A DNA stretch of 64,000 bases from JACVRW01 sp035650215 (GCA_035650215.1 DASRIC010000083.1:1-64000); one strand, 5' to 3'. Shown: positions 16,165 to 24,154, counted from the stretch's first letter. Numbers and translations are program-made. Notes: generated from the sequence alone by a model not told the origin.

Positions 16165-16905
16165 TCAGCGCGCTTGCCCGGTGGGCCGCACCACGACCTC
16201 GTTCACACACACGTGCGCGGGGCGCGTGACCGCATGGAGGATCGCATCCGCGACGTCGGTCGGCCGCAGCACCTCGCCGATCTGCTCGCGCGACCTCTCC
16301 ACCGCCTGCCGGACCATCGGGCTGTTGTGTCCCTGGAGCTCGGTGTCCACGAACCCCGGCGCCACAGTCGTCACGCGGATGCCCCCGTGGAGTGCCTCCT
16401 GGCGCAGCGCCTCGGAGAAGGCATGCACGCCGAACTTGGTCATGTTGTAGACGGCCGCGCCGGCATTCGCGTACCGGCCCGCGACCGACGAGACGTTCAC
16501 GATGTCTCCTCCGCCGCCCCGCTCGACCAGCGGCAACGCGGCGTGGGTGCAGTAGAGGAGGCCGAGCAGGTTCACGTTGATCATCCGGCGCCAATCGTCG
16601 GGCGAGCCTTCCGCGACGGAGCCCAGCAGCATCACGCCGGCGTTGTTCACCAGGATGTCGAGGCCGCCCAACTCCGCGTGCGACTCCTGGACGAAGCTGT
16701 GCGCCTGTCTCTCGTCGGCCACGTCGACCTGCTTCACGAGGCAGCGACCGTCCAGGCGCTCGGCGATCGCTTCGAGCCGGTCGGTGCGCCGCGCCCCGAG
16801 CGCGACGGAGGCGCCGGCCTCCGACAGGGCGACCGCGGTGGCCTCGCCGATGCCCGACGATGCGCCGGTCACGAGTGCCACGCGACCTTCGAGCGCTCCG
16901 GACAT
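16165..16905 (-). CDS. Short-chain dehydrogenase/reductase (classical SDR)
   Basis: NAD(P)-dependent oxidoreductase of 246 residues, normal classical SDR length. It has the cofactor motif TGASSGIG (14-21), the NNAG motif within LDILVNNAGVML, the catalytic serine region IVNVSSVAGRYANAG and the YNMTK catalytic Tyr/Lys pair. GARRTDR after the second strand, with an arginine pair, suggests NADPH preference. The closest style is the ydfG/serine dehydrogenase-like subgroup, but the substrate cannot be read. It follows the dehydrogenase gene by 21 bp and has its own TAGGAT box 9 nt before the ATG. A pathway role is not evident. Confidence 0.92.
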   Translation of the reverse strand: MSGALEGRVALVTGASSGIGEATAVALSEAGASVALGARRTDRLEAIAERLDGRCLVKQVDVADERQAHSFVQESHAELGGLDILVNNAGVMLLGSVAEGSPDDWRRMINVNLLGLLYCTHAALPLVERGGGGDIVNVSSVAGRYANAGAAVYNMTKFGVHAFSEALRQEALHGGIRVTTVAPGFVDTELQGHNSPMVRQAVERSREQIGEVLRPTDVADAILHAVTRPAHVCVNEVVVRPTGQAR

Positions 16906-16914
16906 CAGGGGCCG

Positions 16915-16920
16915 ATCCTA
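16915..16920 (-). promoter_or_regulatory. Putative -10 box of the SDR gene
   Basis: TAGGAT lies 9 nt before the SDR ATG in the 21-bp gap after the upstream dehydrogenase gene. Confidence 0.45.
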
Positions 16921-16926
16921 CCGTGG

Positions 16927-17934
16927 TCAGAGGGCCGCGCGCAGCAGCTCGAGCAGCTCGTCCTCGCGGGGCGGGCTGGGCGTGGCGGCCAGCGCCGGGT
17001 GCTGCTCGACCTGCGCCGCAACCTCCGGCAGGTGGTCGCCGCGCACGCCGAGCTCGCTCAGCCGGGTGTGCCCGCCGCGGACCGTCAGCTCGGCCACGAG
17101 CGGTGCGGCCCGGCCCGGATCGCCCTCGGGGTCGCCGAGCGCCGCCGCCAGCGCTCCGAGCGCCCTCGGCGCGCGCGGCGCCATCAGGCCCGCGAAGTGC
17201 GGCAACATCACCGCGTTCGTCTCCGCGTGCGGCGTGCCGGCTGTCCGGACCAGCGTCTGGCAGGTGGCGTGGTGCACGGCGATGCCGGCGCTGGCCGAGG
17301 CGGAGCCGGCGAGCAGCGCGCCGAGCGCCACCTCGTCGCGGCCCGGCGGCTGGGCGCGCACGCCGGCCGCCAGCAGCTCGGCCCCGCGCAGCGCCGCGAG
17401 CTCGGCGATCGGGTTGGCCAGCGGCGTGTAGAGCGCCTCCATCGCGTGGGCGAGCGCGTTCAGGGCGCTCGCCGCCAGGGCCGGCGGCGGCTGTGACGCC
17501 ATCAGCTCCGGGTCGGCCACGACCAGCGACGGGCGCACGAGGCGCGCGCCGGCGACCCCCTTCGGCGTTCGGTGAAACGGGGTGAGCTCGGCCCCCGAGA
17601 GCGTGGTCGGCAGGGCGGCGCAGGGACCGCCCCGCACGCCTGCGATCGCCTTGGCGGTGTCGATCACGCGCCCGCCCCCGAGCGCCACGAGCGGCCGGTC
17701 CCCCGCCGCCGGCAGCAACTCGACCGACAGCTCGTCCACGACGCCCGGCCCCACGCGCACCACCTGGTGCGCGTCGTCGCGCAGCGCCGGGAGCGCATCC
17801 TCGGCGCGCTTCGTGGTGAGCAGCACGTAGCGCGCGAAGCCGTTCTCGGCGAGCAGTCCGGGAGCCTCGGCCGCCGCCCCGCGGCCGAACCGGATCAGCC
17901 GCTCCCCGTCGCGCCAAGTGAAGGAGCCGGTCAC
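16927..17934 (-). CDS. Iron-containing alcohol dehydrogenase-like protein, maleylacetate reductase type
   Basis: NAD(P)H-dependent dehydroquinate-synthase-like fold, 335 residues. It has GGGRVIDTAKAIA for cofactor binding, LPTTLSGAELTP and NALAHAMEALYTPLANP. In metal-dependent family members an aspartate sits where this protein has the Asn of NALAH; maleylacetate reductases also have Asn there and work without iron, so I place it near that subgroup. HHATCQTL and GTPHAETNAVMLPH are the other family blocks. The start is GTG at 17934, 2 nt after the leuA stop, giving tight coupling to leuA. No aromatic degradation genes are present, so the true substrate is unclear. Confidence 0.8.
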   Translation of the reverse strand: MTGSFTWRDGERLIRFGRGAAAEAPGLLAENGFARYVLLTTKRAEDALPALRDDAHQVVRVGPGVVDELSVELLPAAGDRPLVALGGGRVIDTAKAIAGVRGGPCAALPTTLSGAELTPFHRTPKGVAGARLVRPSLVVADPELMASQPPPALAASALNALAHAMEALYTPLANPIAELAALRGAELLAAGVRAQPPGRDEVALGALLAGSASASAGIAVHHATCQTLVRTAGTPHAETNAVMLPHFAGLMAPRAPRALGALAAALGDPEGDPGRAAPLVAELTVRGGHTRLSELGVRGDHLPEVAAQVEQHPALAATPSPPREDELLELLRAAL

Positions 17935-17936
17935 CC

Positions 17937-19517
17937 CTAGGGCGTCGGCGTCTTCTTCGTCTCGCGCTCGAGCACGCGCTCGGCCTCGGCGGCCACGTCG
18001 TCTGCCATCGCGTTCGAGAGCGCGCGCAGGTACGCCTTGCCCGACGCCTCGAGGATGTCCGTGGACACGCCGACGCCCGATGCGAGCCGCCCCTTCAGCT
18101 CGAGCAGCACCCTGACCTCGCCGAGGGCGTCCCGGCCGCCGGTGACCGCCGACACGTGGTACTCGCGAAGGCGGGCCTCCCGGCCGACCGCGGCGTTGAG
18201 CGCGCTAAAGAAGGCGTCCACCGGGCCGTCGCCGGTGAAGCTTCCCGAGCCGATCTCGCCGTCCGGCATACGGACGCTCACGTGAGCGAGCGGTGAGCGC
18301 GTGGAGGACGCCTCGATGTCGAACGACACGATCTCAAAGGCCGCCGGGGCCTGCTTCATCTCGTCGGACACGATCGCCTCGAGATCGAGCGCGGTGACCT
18401 TCTTCTTCTTGTCCGCCAGCTCCTTGAAGCGCTTGAAGGCCGCGTTGAGCGCCGCGCCGTCGACCTGGAAGCCGAGCTCCTCGAGCGCGTTGCGCAGCGC
18501 GTGGCGACCCGAGTGCTTGCCGAGCACGAGGGAGTTCTGCTCGAGACCGATCGTGGTGGCGTCCATGATCTCGTAGGTGCTGCGCTCCTTGAGCACGCCG
18601 TCCTGGTGGATGCCGGATTCGTGCGCGAACGCGTTGCGCCCCACGATCGCCTTGTTCGGCTGCACCTGATAGCCGGTGATCCGAGACACCATCCGGCTGG
18701 TGCGGGCGATCTCGCGCGTTTCCACGCCCGTCCACAGGCCGTGGGCCGCGGCGCGTACGCGCAGCAGCATCACGATCTCCTCGAGCGAGGCGTTGCCGGC
18801 CCGCTCGCCGATGCCGTTGATCGCGCATTCCACCTGGCGGCAGCCCGTGCGCAGGCCCGCGAACGAGTTGGCCACGGCGAGCCCCAGGTCGTCGTGGCAG
18901 TGCACGGAGGTGGTGACCTCGGCGAGTCCGGGCACCATCTCGTACAGCGTGCGCCACATGGCCGCGTGCTCGTCCGGCGTGGAGTAGCCCACCGTGTCCG
19001 GCACGTTGATGGTGGTGGCGCCCTCCTCCAGGGCGATCTGGAGCACCTCGGCGGTGAACTCGAGGTCGGAGCGGGTGGCATCCATCGGCGAGAACTCCAC
19101 GTCCTCGCAGTAGCCGCGCGCCTGGGCCACGGCGGCGCGCGCCTGCCCCTTCACGTCGGCGCGCGAGGACTGCAGCTGGTGCTCGATGTGGATGTCGCTC
19201 GTGGAGATGAAGGTGTGCACGCGCGGGCGCTCGGAGTCCTTGACCGCGTTCCAGGCGGCGTCCACGTCCTGCGCGTTCGCGCGCGCGAGCCCGCAGATCA
19301 CCGGCCCGTGCACCTCGCGCGCGATCGCCTGCACGGCCTCGAAGTCCCCAGGCGAGGAGATCGGGAAGCCCGCCTCGATCACGTCGACGCCGAGCCGCGC
19401 GAGCTGATGTGCGATCTCGAGCTTCTCGTTCTTGTTCAGCGAGATCCCCGGCGACTGCTCACCGTCGCGCAGGGTGGTGTCGAATATTCGTACGCGGTCC
19501 TTCTCGCTGCGGTCCAT
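17937..19517 (-). CDS. leuA: 2-isopropylmalate synthase
   Basis: First committed step of leucine synthesis: acetyl-CoA plus 2-oxoisovalerate. The 526-residue protein has RIFDTTLRDGEQSPG (10-24), HCHDDLGLAVANS with metal-binding histidines, NGIGERAGN, the HESGIHQDGVLK segment and a C-terminal LeuA-dimer regulatory domain (about 390-520) that in relatives binds leucine for feedback control. I chose the ATG at 19517 over in-frame upstream starts because an AGGAAGGGG ribosome site lies about 9 nt before it and the upstream stretch belongs to a leader region. The leader encodes a Leu-rich peptide, suggesting attenuation in addition to feedback inhibition. Confidence 0.96.
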   Translation of the reverse strand: MDRSEKDRVRIFDTTLRDGEQSPGISLNKNEKLEIAHQLARLGVDVIEAGFPISSPGDFEAVQAIAREVHGPVICGLARANAQDVDAAWNAVKDSERPRVHTFISTSDIHIEHQLQSSRADVKGQARAAVAQARGYCEDVEFSPMDATRSDLEFTAEVLQIALEEGATTINVPDTVGYSTPDEHAAMWRTLYEMVPGLAEVTTSVHCHDDLGLAVANSFAGLRTGCRQVECAINGIGERAGNASLEEIVMLLRVRAAAHGLWTGVETREIARTSRMVSRITGYQVQPNKAIVGRNAFAHESGIHQDGVLKERSTYEIMDATTIGLEQNSLVLGKHSGRHALRNALEELGFQVDGAALNAAFKRFKELADKKKKVTALDLEAIVSDEMKQAPAAFEIVSFDIEASSTRSPLAHVSVRMPDGEIGSGSFTGDGPVDAFFSALNAAVGREARLREYHVSAVTGGRDALGEVRVLLELKGRLASGVGVSTDILEASGKAYLRALSNAMADDVAAEAERVLERETKKTPTP

Positions 19518-19656
19518 GTCGTCGTTCCCCTTCCTCGGCCCTACTGCGTTCTCCTTGAGCTTGCGGCTGGCGGCCGCCACGCGTTATTCCCCCCGAAGGG
19601 GGAGAAGCAGGAGAAGGCGAAGGGCGGCCGGGCGCGACACGAGGAGGTGGACGATA
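19518..19656 (-). promoter_or_regulatory. Leader/attenuator region of leuA
   Basis: Contains, in order on the minus strand, a TATCGT box (19651-19656), a Leu-codon-rich mini-gene (19640-19584), a hairpin TCCCCC-TTCG-GGGGGA (19603-19588) overlapping the last codons, a perfect palindrome TGGCGGCCGCCA (19579-19568) and the leuA ribosome site. A ribosome paused in the Leu codons would sit over the first stem. No U-run follows either stem, so control may be translational or may use a factor-dependent terminator. Confidence 0.65.
19584..19640 (-). CDS. Leucine-rich leader peptide of leuA (putative)
   Basis: An 18-residue frame, VSRPAALRLLLLLPLRGE, seven of whose residues are leucine; four of the seven Leu codons are CTT, an infrequent codon in this GC-rich sequence. 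The GTG at 19640 stands 10 nt after a TATCGT box, the same box and spacing found before cystathionine beta-synthase and menB. An in-frame GTG at 19664 could give 26 residues but would lie upstream of that box. The peptide ends 66 nt before leuA. This is the classical layout of amino-acid attenuators, known for leu genes in several bacteria including actinobacteria; the function here is inferred. Confidence 0.65.
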   Translation of the reverse strand: MSRPAALRLLLLLPLRGE

Positions 19657-19686
19657 CACGACACCGGAGCCGCCGCCCGGACGTGC

Positions 19687-20115
19687 TCAGGCGATCGTGG
19701 CCTCGATCGCCGCCCGCCAGCCGCGGATCTCCTCGTGGTAGCCGGCGGCAAAGCTGTCGAGCTCGGCGGCGCCCGCATCGGTGAGAGCCGTGAGGTCGTA
19801 GGTGATCTCGAGCTGGGTCGAGCGTGCGTCCGCCCGGCGCTGCCGCACCTCGACGATGCCGGCGAACAGCTCCGGTGTCACGCGCGCGTAGGCGACGCCG
19901 CGCGCGTCCCGCGTGGCCACGACCCAGTAGGTGGTCCGGCCGTGCGCCTCCGTGACCCAGACGGTTCCCTCGTCCTCGTCGTCGGGCTCGCCGGCCGGAA
20001 ACCGCGGCTTCCAGCCCGGCACCCAGGCGCGCTCGCCGCGGGCGGTGAACAGCGGCAGTGCCCGGCTCGCGGGCAGCGGGATCTCGATCGTCGCCGTGTC
20101 GCGGAAGCGCCGCAC
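19687..20115 (-). CDS. SRPBCC-family (START/polyketide cyclase-like) protein
   Basis: Small hydrophobic-ligand-fold protein of 142 residues. It opens RFRDTATIEIPLPASRALPLFTARGE, then WVPGWKPRFP, a TTYWVVATRDARGVAYARVTPELFAGIVEV strand pair, and an amphipathic C-terminal helix (SFAAGYHEEIRGWRAAIEA), the usual SRPBCC arrangement of beta strands closed by a long helix. The GTG start at 20115 lies 2 nt after the quinone oxidoreductase stop, so the two are translated together. No catalytic residues can be named; ligand and role unknown. Confidence 0.75.
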   Translation of the reverse strand: MRRFRDTATIEIPLPASRALPLFTARGERAWVPGWKPRFPAGEPDDEDEGTVWVTEAHGRTTYWVVATRDARGVAYARVTPELFAGIVEVRQRRADARSTQLEITYDLTALTDAGAAELDSFAAGYHEEIRGWRAAIEATIA

Positions 20116-20117
20116 CG

Positions 20118-21137
20118 CTAGAGGGTGAGCACGACCTTGCCGACGTTCTTTCGCTCGTGCACGAAGCGGTGGGCCTCGGCGCCGTCGTCGAGCCGGAATT
20201 CGCGGGCCACCACCGGGCGGATCGCGTCCTCGTCGACCCACGCCCGAAGTGGCTCGATGTACTCGCGGAGCTCCCCCTTCTCGTCCCAGAGCCGGAGCAT
20301 GTTCAGCCCGATCACGGACTTGGACTCGCGCATCAGCTTGAGCGGGTTGTAGTGCGGCATCTGGGCCAGCACGCGGACCGCGCGGAGCGGGCTGCGCCGC
20401 TCGCCCGCCTGCACCTCGGAGGCGCCGAAGCACACGAGCCGCCCGCCCGGGCGCAGGAGCGAGAACGACTGGCGGAAGCTCCGCCCGCCGATCGCGTCGA
20501 ACACGAGGTCGAGCGGGTGCTTCTCGCCGGCCACCCGGCGCACCTCGTCGACCACGTCGTGCGTGCGGTAGTCGATCGGGTGGTCCACGCCGAAGCCGCG
20601 GATGGCGTCGTGCTTGGACGGCGAGGCGGTTCCGTACACCTCGGCGCCGCACAGCTTGGCGATGTGGGTGGCCGCGATGCCAACGCCGCCCGCCGCCGCC
20701 TGGATAAGCACACGCTCGCCCGCGTGCAGCCCTCCGAAGCGGACCAGCCCCCCGTAGGCCGTGCCATAGGCCACCGGCAGCGCGGCCCCCTCGGCGTAGC
20801 TCCAGCCGTCCGGCATCGGCATCAGCGAGACGGCGCCCGCCACTGCCAGCTGCGCGTATCCGCCGAAGCGGCAGGCACCCATCACGCGCTGCCCGATCGC
20901 AAGCTCCTCCACCCCCTGGCCCAGCGCGTCCACGTCGCCGGCGATCTCGTAGCCCACCACGCACGGAGGCTTGGGTGCGTCGGGATAGAGGCCGACCCGG
21001 GCGAGCAGGTCGGCGAAGTTCACACCCGCCGCCCGTACTCGCACGCGCACCTCGCCCGCACCCGGCTCCGGGTCGGGGCGCTCCTGCACCCGCATCACGT
21101 CGGGCGGACCGTGCTCGGTGATGACGAGCGCCTTCAT
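20118..21137 (-). CDS. Zinc-free NADPH:quinone oxidoreductase / MDR-family dehydrogenase
   Basis: Medium-chain dehydrogenase of 339 residues in the quinone-oxidoreductase branch. It has GEVRVRVRAAGVNFADLLARVGLYP (about 29-53), the NADPH motif AAAGGVGIAATHIAKLCGAEV and FDAIGGRSFRQSFSLLRPGGRLV. The zinc-ligand cysteines of alcohol dehydrogenases are missing, so a reductase of quinones or enones is expected. The ATG at 21137 has TACGCT 9 nt upstream, which directly abuts the oppositely oriented box of the cystathionine beta-synthase gene. Substrate not determinable. Confidence 0.92.
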   Translation of the reverse strand: MKALVITEHGPPDVMRVQERPDPEPGAGEVRVRVRAAGVNFADLLARVGLYPDAPKPPCVVGYEIAGDVDALGQGVEELAIGQRVMGACRFGGYAQLAVAGAVSLMPMPDGWSYAEGAALPVAYGTAYGGLVRFGGLHAGERVLIQAAAGGVGIAATHIAKLCGAEVYGTASPSKHDAIRGFGVDHPIDYRTHDVVDEVRRVAGEKHPLDLVFDAIGGRSFRQSFSLLRPGGRLVCFGASEVQAGERRSPLRAVRVLAQMPHYNPLKLMRESKSVIGLNMLRLWDEKGELREYIEPLRAWVDEDAIRPVVAREFRLDDGAEAHRFVHERKNVGKVVLTL

Positions 21138-21146
21138 CGGGCGTGG

Positions 21147-21158
21147 AGCGTATATCGT
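21147..21158. promoter_or_regulatory. Back-to-back -10 boxes of divergent genes
   Basis: Minus-strand TACGCT (21147-21152, 9 nt before the oxidoreductase ATG) and plus-strand TATCGT (21153-21158, 10 nt before the cystathionine beta-synthase ATG) are immediately adjacent in a 31-bp intergenic gap. Two polymerases cannot occupy both at once. Confidence 0.6.
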
Positions 21159-21168
21159 CACCTTCACG

Positions 21169-22569
21169 ATGAAGACGGCACCAGGCGATTCCCTGGTCCA
21201 AGGTGTCGACATCAAGGATTCGATCCTCGACGCCGTCGGCAACACCCCGCTGATCCGCCTCTCGCGGCTGGGCGCGCGGCTCAAGCCCCAGCTGGTGGCG
21301 AAGATCGAGGCGCTCAACCCCGGCGGCTCGATCAAGGACCGCGCGGCGATCGCCCTGATCGAGGCCGCCGAGCGCGACGGCAAGCTCAAGCGCGGCGGCA
21401 CGATCGTCGAGCCCACGAGCGGCAACACCGGCACCGGGCTCGCGATTGCCGCCAGCCTCAAGGGCTACCGGGTGATCGCGGTGATGCCCGACAAGATGTC
21501 GAAGGAGAAGATCGACCTGCTGCGCGCCTACGGCGCCGAGGTCGTGGTCGCGCCTACCGACGTGTCGCCCGACTCGCCCGAGTCCTACTACCGCGTGGCC
21601 GACCGGCTGACCGAGGAGATCCCGGGCGCCTTCCAGCCCAACCAGTACCGCAACCAGGCCAACCCCGAGGCGCACTACCGCACGACCGGCCCCGAGCTGT
21701 GGCGCCAGTCGGGCGGCCGGCTCACGCACTTCGTGGCGGGCGTCGGCACCGGCGGGACGATCACCGGGGTTGGGCGCTACCTGCGTGAGCAGAAGCCGGA
21801 TGTCCAGGTGATCGGCGCCGACCCGGTGGGCTCGATCTACTCCAACGAGGAGGTCAAGCCCTATCTCGTGGAGGGCGTGGGCGAGGACTTCTGGCCCGAG
21901 ACGTACGACCCGTCGGTCGTGGACCGCTACGTGACCGTGTCCGACCGCGACTCGTTCCTCTGGACGCGCCGGCTGGCCCAGACCGAGGGCATCCTCGCCG
22001 GCGGCTCTTGCGGGCTCGCACTGTGCGCCGCCTACGAGGTGGCGTGCGAGATCGACGACCCCGAGGCGATGGTGGCGGTGATCCTGCCGGACGGCGGGCG
22101 CTCCTACCTGTCGAAGGTCTTCAACGACGCCTGGATGCGCCAGTACGGCTTCCTCGAGCGCGAGGAGGAGCAGACGGTGGGCGACGTGCTGCGCCACAAG
22201 CACGACGAGGGCGACATCGCGCCGCTGCTCACCGTCGAGACGCACGCAAAGGTGCGCGACGCCGTGGCGCTCCTGCACGAGCACCGGGTGTCGCAGCTGC
22301 CCGTGGTGTCCGGGCACGACCCGCACACGGTGGTCGGCTCGGTGAGCGAGCGCGGCCTGCTGCGCCACGCGATGAACGACGCCGCGCTGCTGGGCGCCGA
22401 GATCATCGAGGTGATGGAGCCGCCCTTCCCCGCGGTGTCGGCCGGCGACAGCGTGCGGCAGGCCGTGGAGCTCATCACCGACCGCCGCGAGGCCCTGCTC
22501 GTGAACATGGACGGGCGCGCCGCGGGCATCCTGACCCGGGCCGACCTGCTCGAGTCCCTGGCCAGGTGA
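21169..22569 (+). CDS. Cystathionine beta-synthase
   Basis: PLP enzyme joining serine (or O-acetylserine) and homocysteine into cystathionine in transsulfuration. The 466-residue protein has the fold-II core with NPGGSIKDRAA (PLP lysine 56), PTSGNTGTGLAIAA (82-95), VGTGGTITGVGRYL and GGSCGLALCAAYEVA, then two CBS domains in the last about 120 residues, a tail that distinguishes it from plain cysteine synthase and often binds adenosyl ligands. The ATG at 21169 is preceded by TATCGT-N10. It is followed 34 nt later by a cystathionine gamma-synthase/lyase gene, so the pair forms a homocysteine-cysteine exchange module. Confidence 0.93.
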   Translation: MKTAPGDSLVQGVDIKDSILDAVGNTPLIRLSRLGARLKPQLVAKIEALNPGGSIKDRAAIALIEAAERDGKLKRGGTIVEPTSGNTGTGLAIAASLKGYRVIAVMPDKMSKEKIDLLRAYGAEVVVAPTDVSPDSPESYYRVADRLTEEIPGAFQPNQYRNQANPEAHYRTTGPELWRQSGGRLTHFVAGVGTGGTITGVGRYLREQKPDVQVIGADPVGSIYSNEEVKPYLVEGVGEDFWPETYDPSVVDRYVTVSDRDSFLWTRRLAQTEGILAGGSCGLALCAAYEVACEIDDPEAMVAVILPDGGRSYLSKVFNDAWMRQYGFLEREEEQTVGDVLRHKHDEGDIAPLLTVETHAKVRDAVALLHEHRVSQLPVVSGHDPHTVVGSVSERGLLRHAMNDAALLGAEIIEVMEPPFPAVSAGDSVRQAVELITDRREALLVNMDGRAAGILTRADLLESLAR

Positions 22570-22603
22570 GAACGAAGGCTCGCACGCACCGCGTGCTCGC
22601 GCG

Positions 22604-23701
22604 ATGACCAAACTCCCCGACGGCGCCCGCTTCGCGACCCGCGCCGTGCACGCCGGGCTCGATCCCGACCCCACGTACGGCTCGGTGATCCCGCCGGTCC
22701 ACCTGACCTCCACCTACGTACAACCGGCGCCGGGCGAGTTCGTGGGCCACTTCGACTACTCGCGCTCGGCGAACCCCACCCGCGCGGCGCTCGAACGCGC
22801 CCTCGGCGAGCTCGAGGGCGGCCACGGCCTGGCGTTCGCGAGCGGGATGGCGGCAACCCACGCTCTGATCACCGCCGTCTGCGGCGCCGGCGACCACGTG
22901 ATCCTGCCGAGCGACCTCTACGGCGGGACCTACCGGCTGGTCGACAAGATCCTTAGCCGCTTCGGGCTCCAGTACGACATGGTCGACCAGACCGATCTCG
23001 ACGCGCTCGAGCGGGCGCATCGGCCGGAGACGAAGCTCGTCTGGGTCGAGACGCCGACCAACCCGACGCTGCACGAGGTGGACATCGAGGCGGTCATCGA
23101 GCGCAGCGGCGACGCGCTGGTGGCGGTGGACAACACGTTCGCGACGCCGGTCGTCCAGCGGCCGCTCGAGCTCGGCGCGGACGCCGTGATGCACTCCACC
23201 ACCAAGTACCTCGGCGGCCACTCCGACGTGATCGGCGGCGCGCTCGTGGTGGCCGATGAGGACCTCCACGAGCAGCTCCACTTCGTGCAGTTCTCGATCG
23301 GCGCCGTGCCCGGCCCGCTCGACTGCTTTCTCGTGCACCGCGGCCTGCGCACGCTGCATCTGCGCGTGGCCGCCCACACGGAGAACGGGCGCGCCGTGAG
23401 CGAGCTGCTACAGGGCGCCGAGGGCGTGACGGACGTGCGCTGGCCGGGCTTCGGCGGCATGGTCTCGTTCCGCCACCCGGCCGCCACCCTGATCGCCGCC
23501 GCAACCAGGGTGTTCTCGCTAGCCGAGTCGCTCGGCGGCGTGGAGTCGCTGATCGAGGTGCCGCAGGCAATGACGCACCAGTCGGTCGAGGACTCGGCCG
23601 CGGCCGTGCCGGCGGACCTCGTTCGCCTCTCGTGCGGCGTCGAGGCGGCGGACGACCTGGTCGAGGACCTGCGGGCGGCGCTCGCTCGGGCGTCAGGCTG
23701 A
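22604..23701 (+). CDS. metB: Cystathionine gamma-synthase or gamma-lyase
   Basis: Cys/Met-metabolism PLP enzyme of 365 residues. Features: HFDYSRSANPTRAALE (49-64), FASGMAATHALI (78-89), VETPTNPTLHEVDI, and HSTTKYLGGHSD, with the PLP lysine at 201. Gamma-synthase and gamma-lyase cannot be separated with confidence by eye; pairing with cystathionine beta-synthase favours gamma-lyase activity (reverse transsulfuration), whereas the general sequence type is usually annotated metB. The ATG at 22604 follows the beta-synthase gene by 34 nt and lacks a promoter box of its own, so one transcript is likely. Confidence 0.92.
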   Translation: MTKLPDGARFATRAVHAGLDPDPTYGSVIPPVHLTSTYVQPAPGEFVGHFDYSRSANPTRAALERALGELEGGHGLAFASGMAATHALITAVCGAGDHVILPSDLYGGTYRLVDKILSRFGLQYDMVDQTDLDALERAHRPETKLVWVETPTNPTLHEVDIEAVIERSGDALVAVDNTFATPVVQRPLELGADAVMHSTTKYLGGHSDVIGGALVVADEDLHEQLHFVQFSIGAVPGPLDCFLVHRGLRTLHLRVAAHTENGRAVSELLQGAEGVTDVRWPGFGGMVSFRHPAATLIAAATRVFSLAESLGGVESLIEVPQAMTHQSVEDSAAAVPADLVRLSCGVEAADDLVEDLRAALARASG

Positions 23702-23950
23702 GCGCCCCGACCCCACCGCGGACCCGCGGGTCACGACCCCGCGCGCCTGCGGCGGCTTCTAGAGGCTCTTGTCGCCGCCCCCGGCCGTCCCTGCGCTCCC
23801 CCGGCCGGCAGACTGCCCGCGGCACGGAGCCGCTACCCTCGGCTACGAGTCGGGCGTCCGTTCGACGACAGCAGTGCTCCGCGTTTCCGCAGTTGTGGCC
23901 TCGAGCACCCTCCGCGTTTCGCAGTGCACATATCCCGGAGGGAGACAATG
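23702..23950 (+). promoter_or_regulatory. Cold-shock gene promoter and long 5' leader
   Basis: No protein gene is evident in this 249-bp gap. A TACCCT box (23834-23839) would start an RNA with about 100 nt of leader. The leader contains two near-identical copies of CTCCGCGTTT(C)CGCAGT (23877-23893 and 23910-23925; the second lacks one C) and ends in a strong GGAGGGAG ribosome site. Long structured leaders are usual for cold-shock mRNAs and contrast with the nearly leaderless genes around. The repeat may be a regulatory element; this is inference. Confidence 0.5.
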
Positions 23951-24154
23951 ATGGCGACAGGAACCGTGAAGTGGTTCAGCGACGACAAGGGCTTCGGATT
24001 CATCACACCGGATGACCCTGGCAAGGATCTGTTCGTCCACCACAATGCGATTCAGGGCAGCGGCTTCAAGTCGCTGGCCGAGGGCGCGAAGGTGAGCTTC
24101 AACGCTGAGCAGGGCCCCAAGGGCCCTGCGGCCGCGAACGTCCAGGTGATCTAA
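23951..24154 (+). CDS. Cold-shock protein (CspA family)
   Basis: Single cold-shock domain of 67 residues that binds single-stranded RNA/DNA, acting as an RNA chaperone. RNP1 is KGFGFI and RNP2 is LFVHHNAI; the start MATGTVKWFSDDKGFGF is canonical. GGAGGGAGACA precedes two adjacent ATGs (23948 and 23951); I use the second because it gives the family's usual start. Two small genes follow on the same strand, a basic 54-residue protein and an S4-domain protein, suggesting a small RNA-related operon. Confidence 0.96.
   Translation: MATGTVKWFSDDKGFGFITPDDPGKDLFVHHNAIQGSGFKSLAEGAKVSFNAEQGPKGPAAANVQVI

Noticed and set aside
15169..17496. Very long plus-strand open frame opposite leuC, the regulator, the SDR and the dehydrogenase genes
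   Set aside because: Such frames arise in high-GC DNA opposite real genes. The translation is Arg/His/Ala-rich with no domain, while the minus strand carries four clear families.
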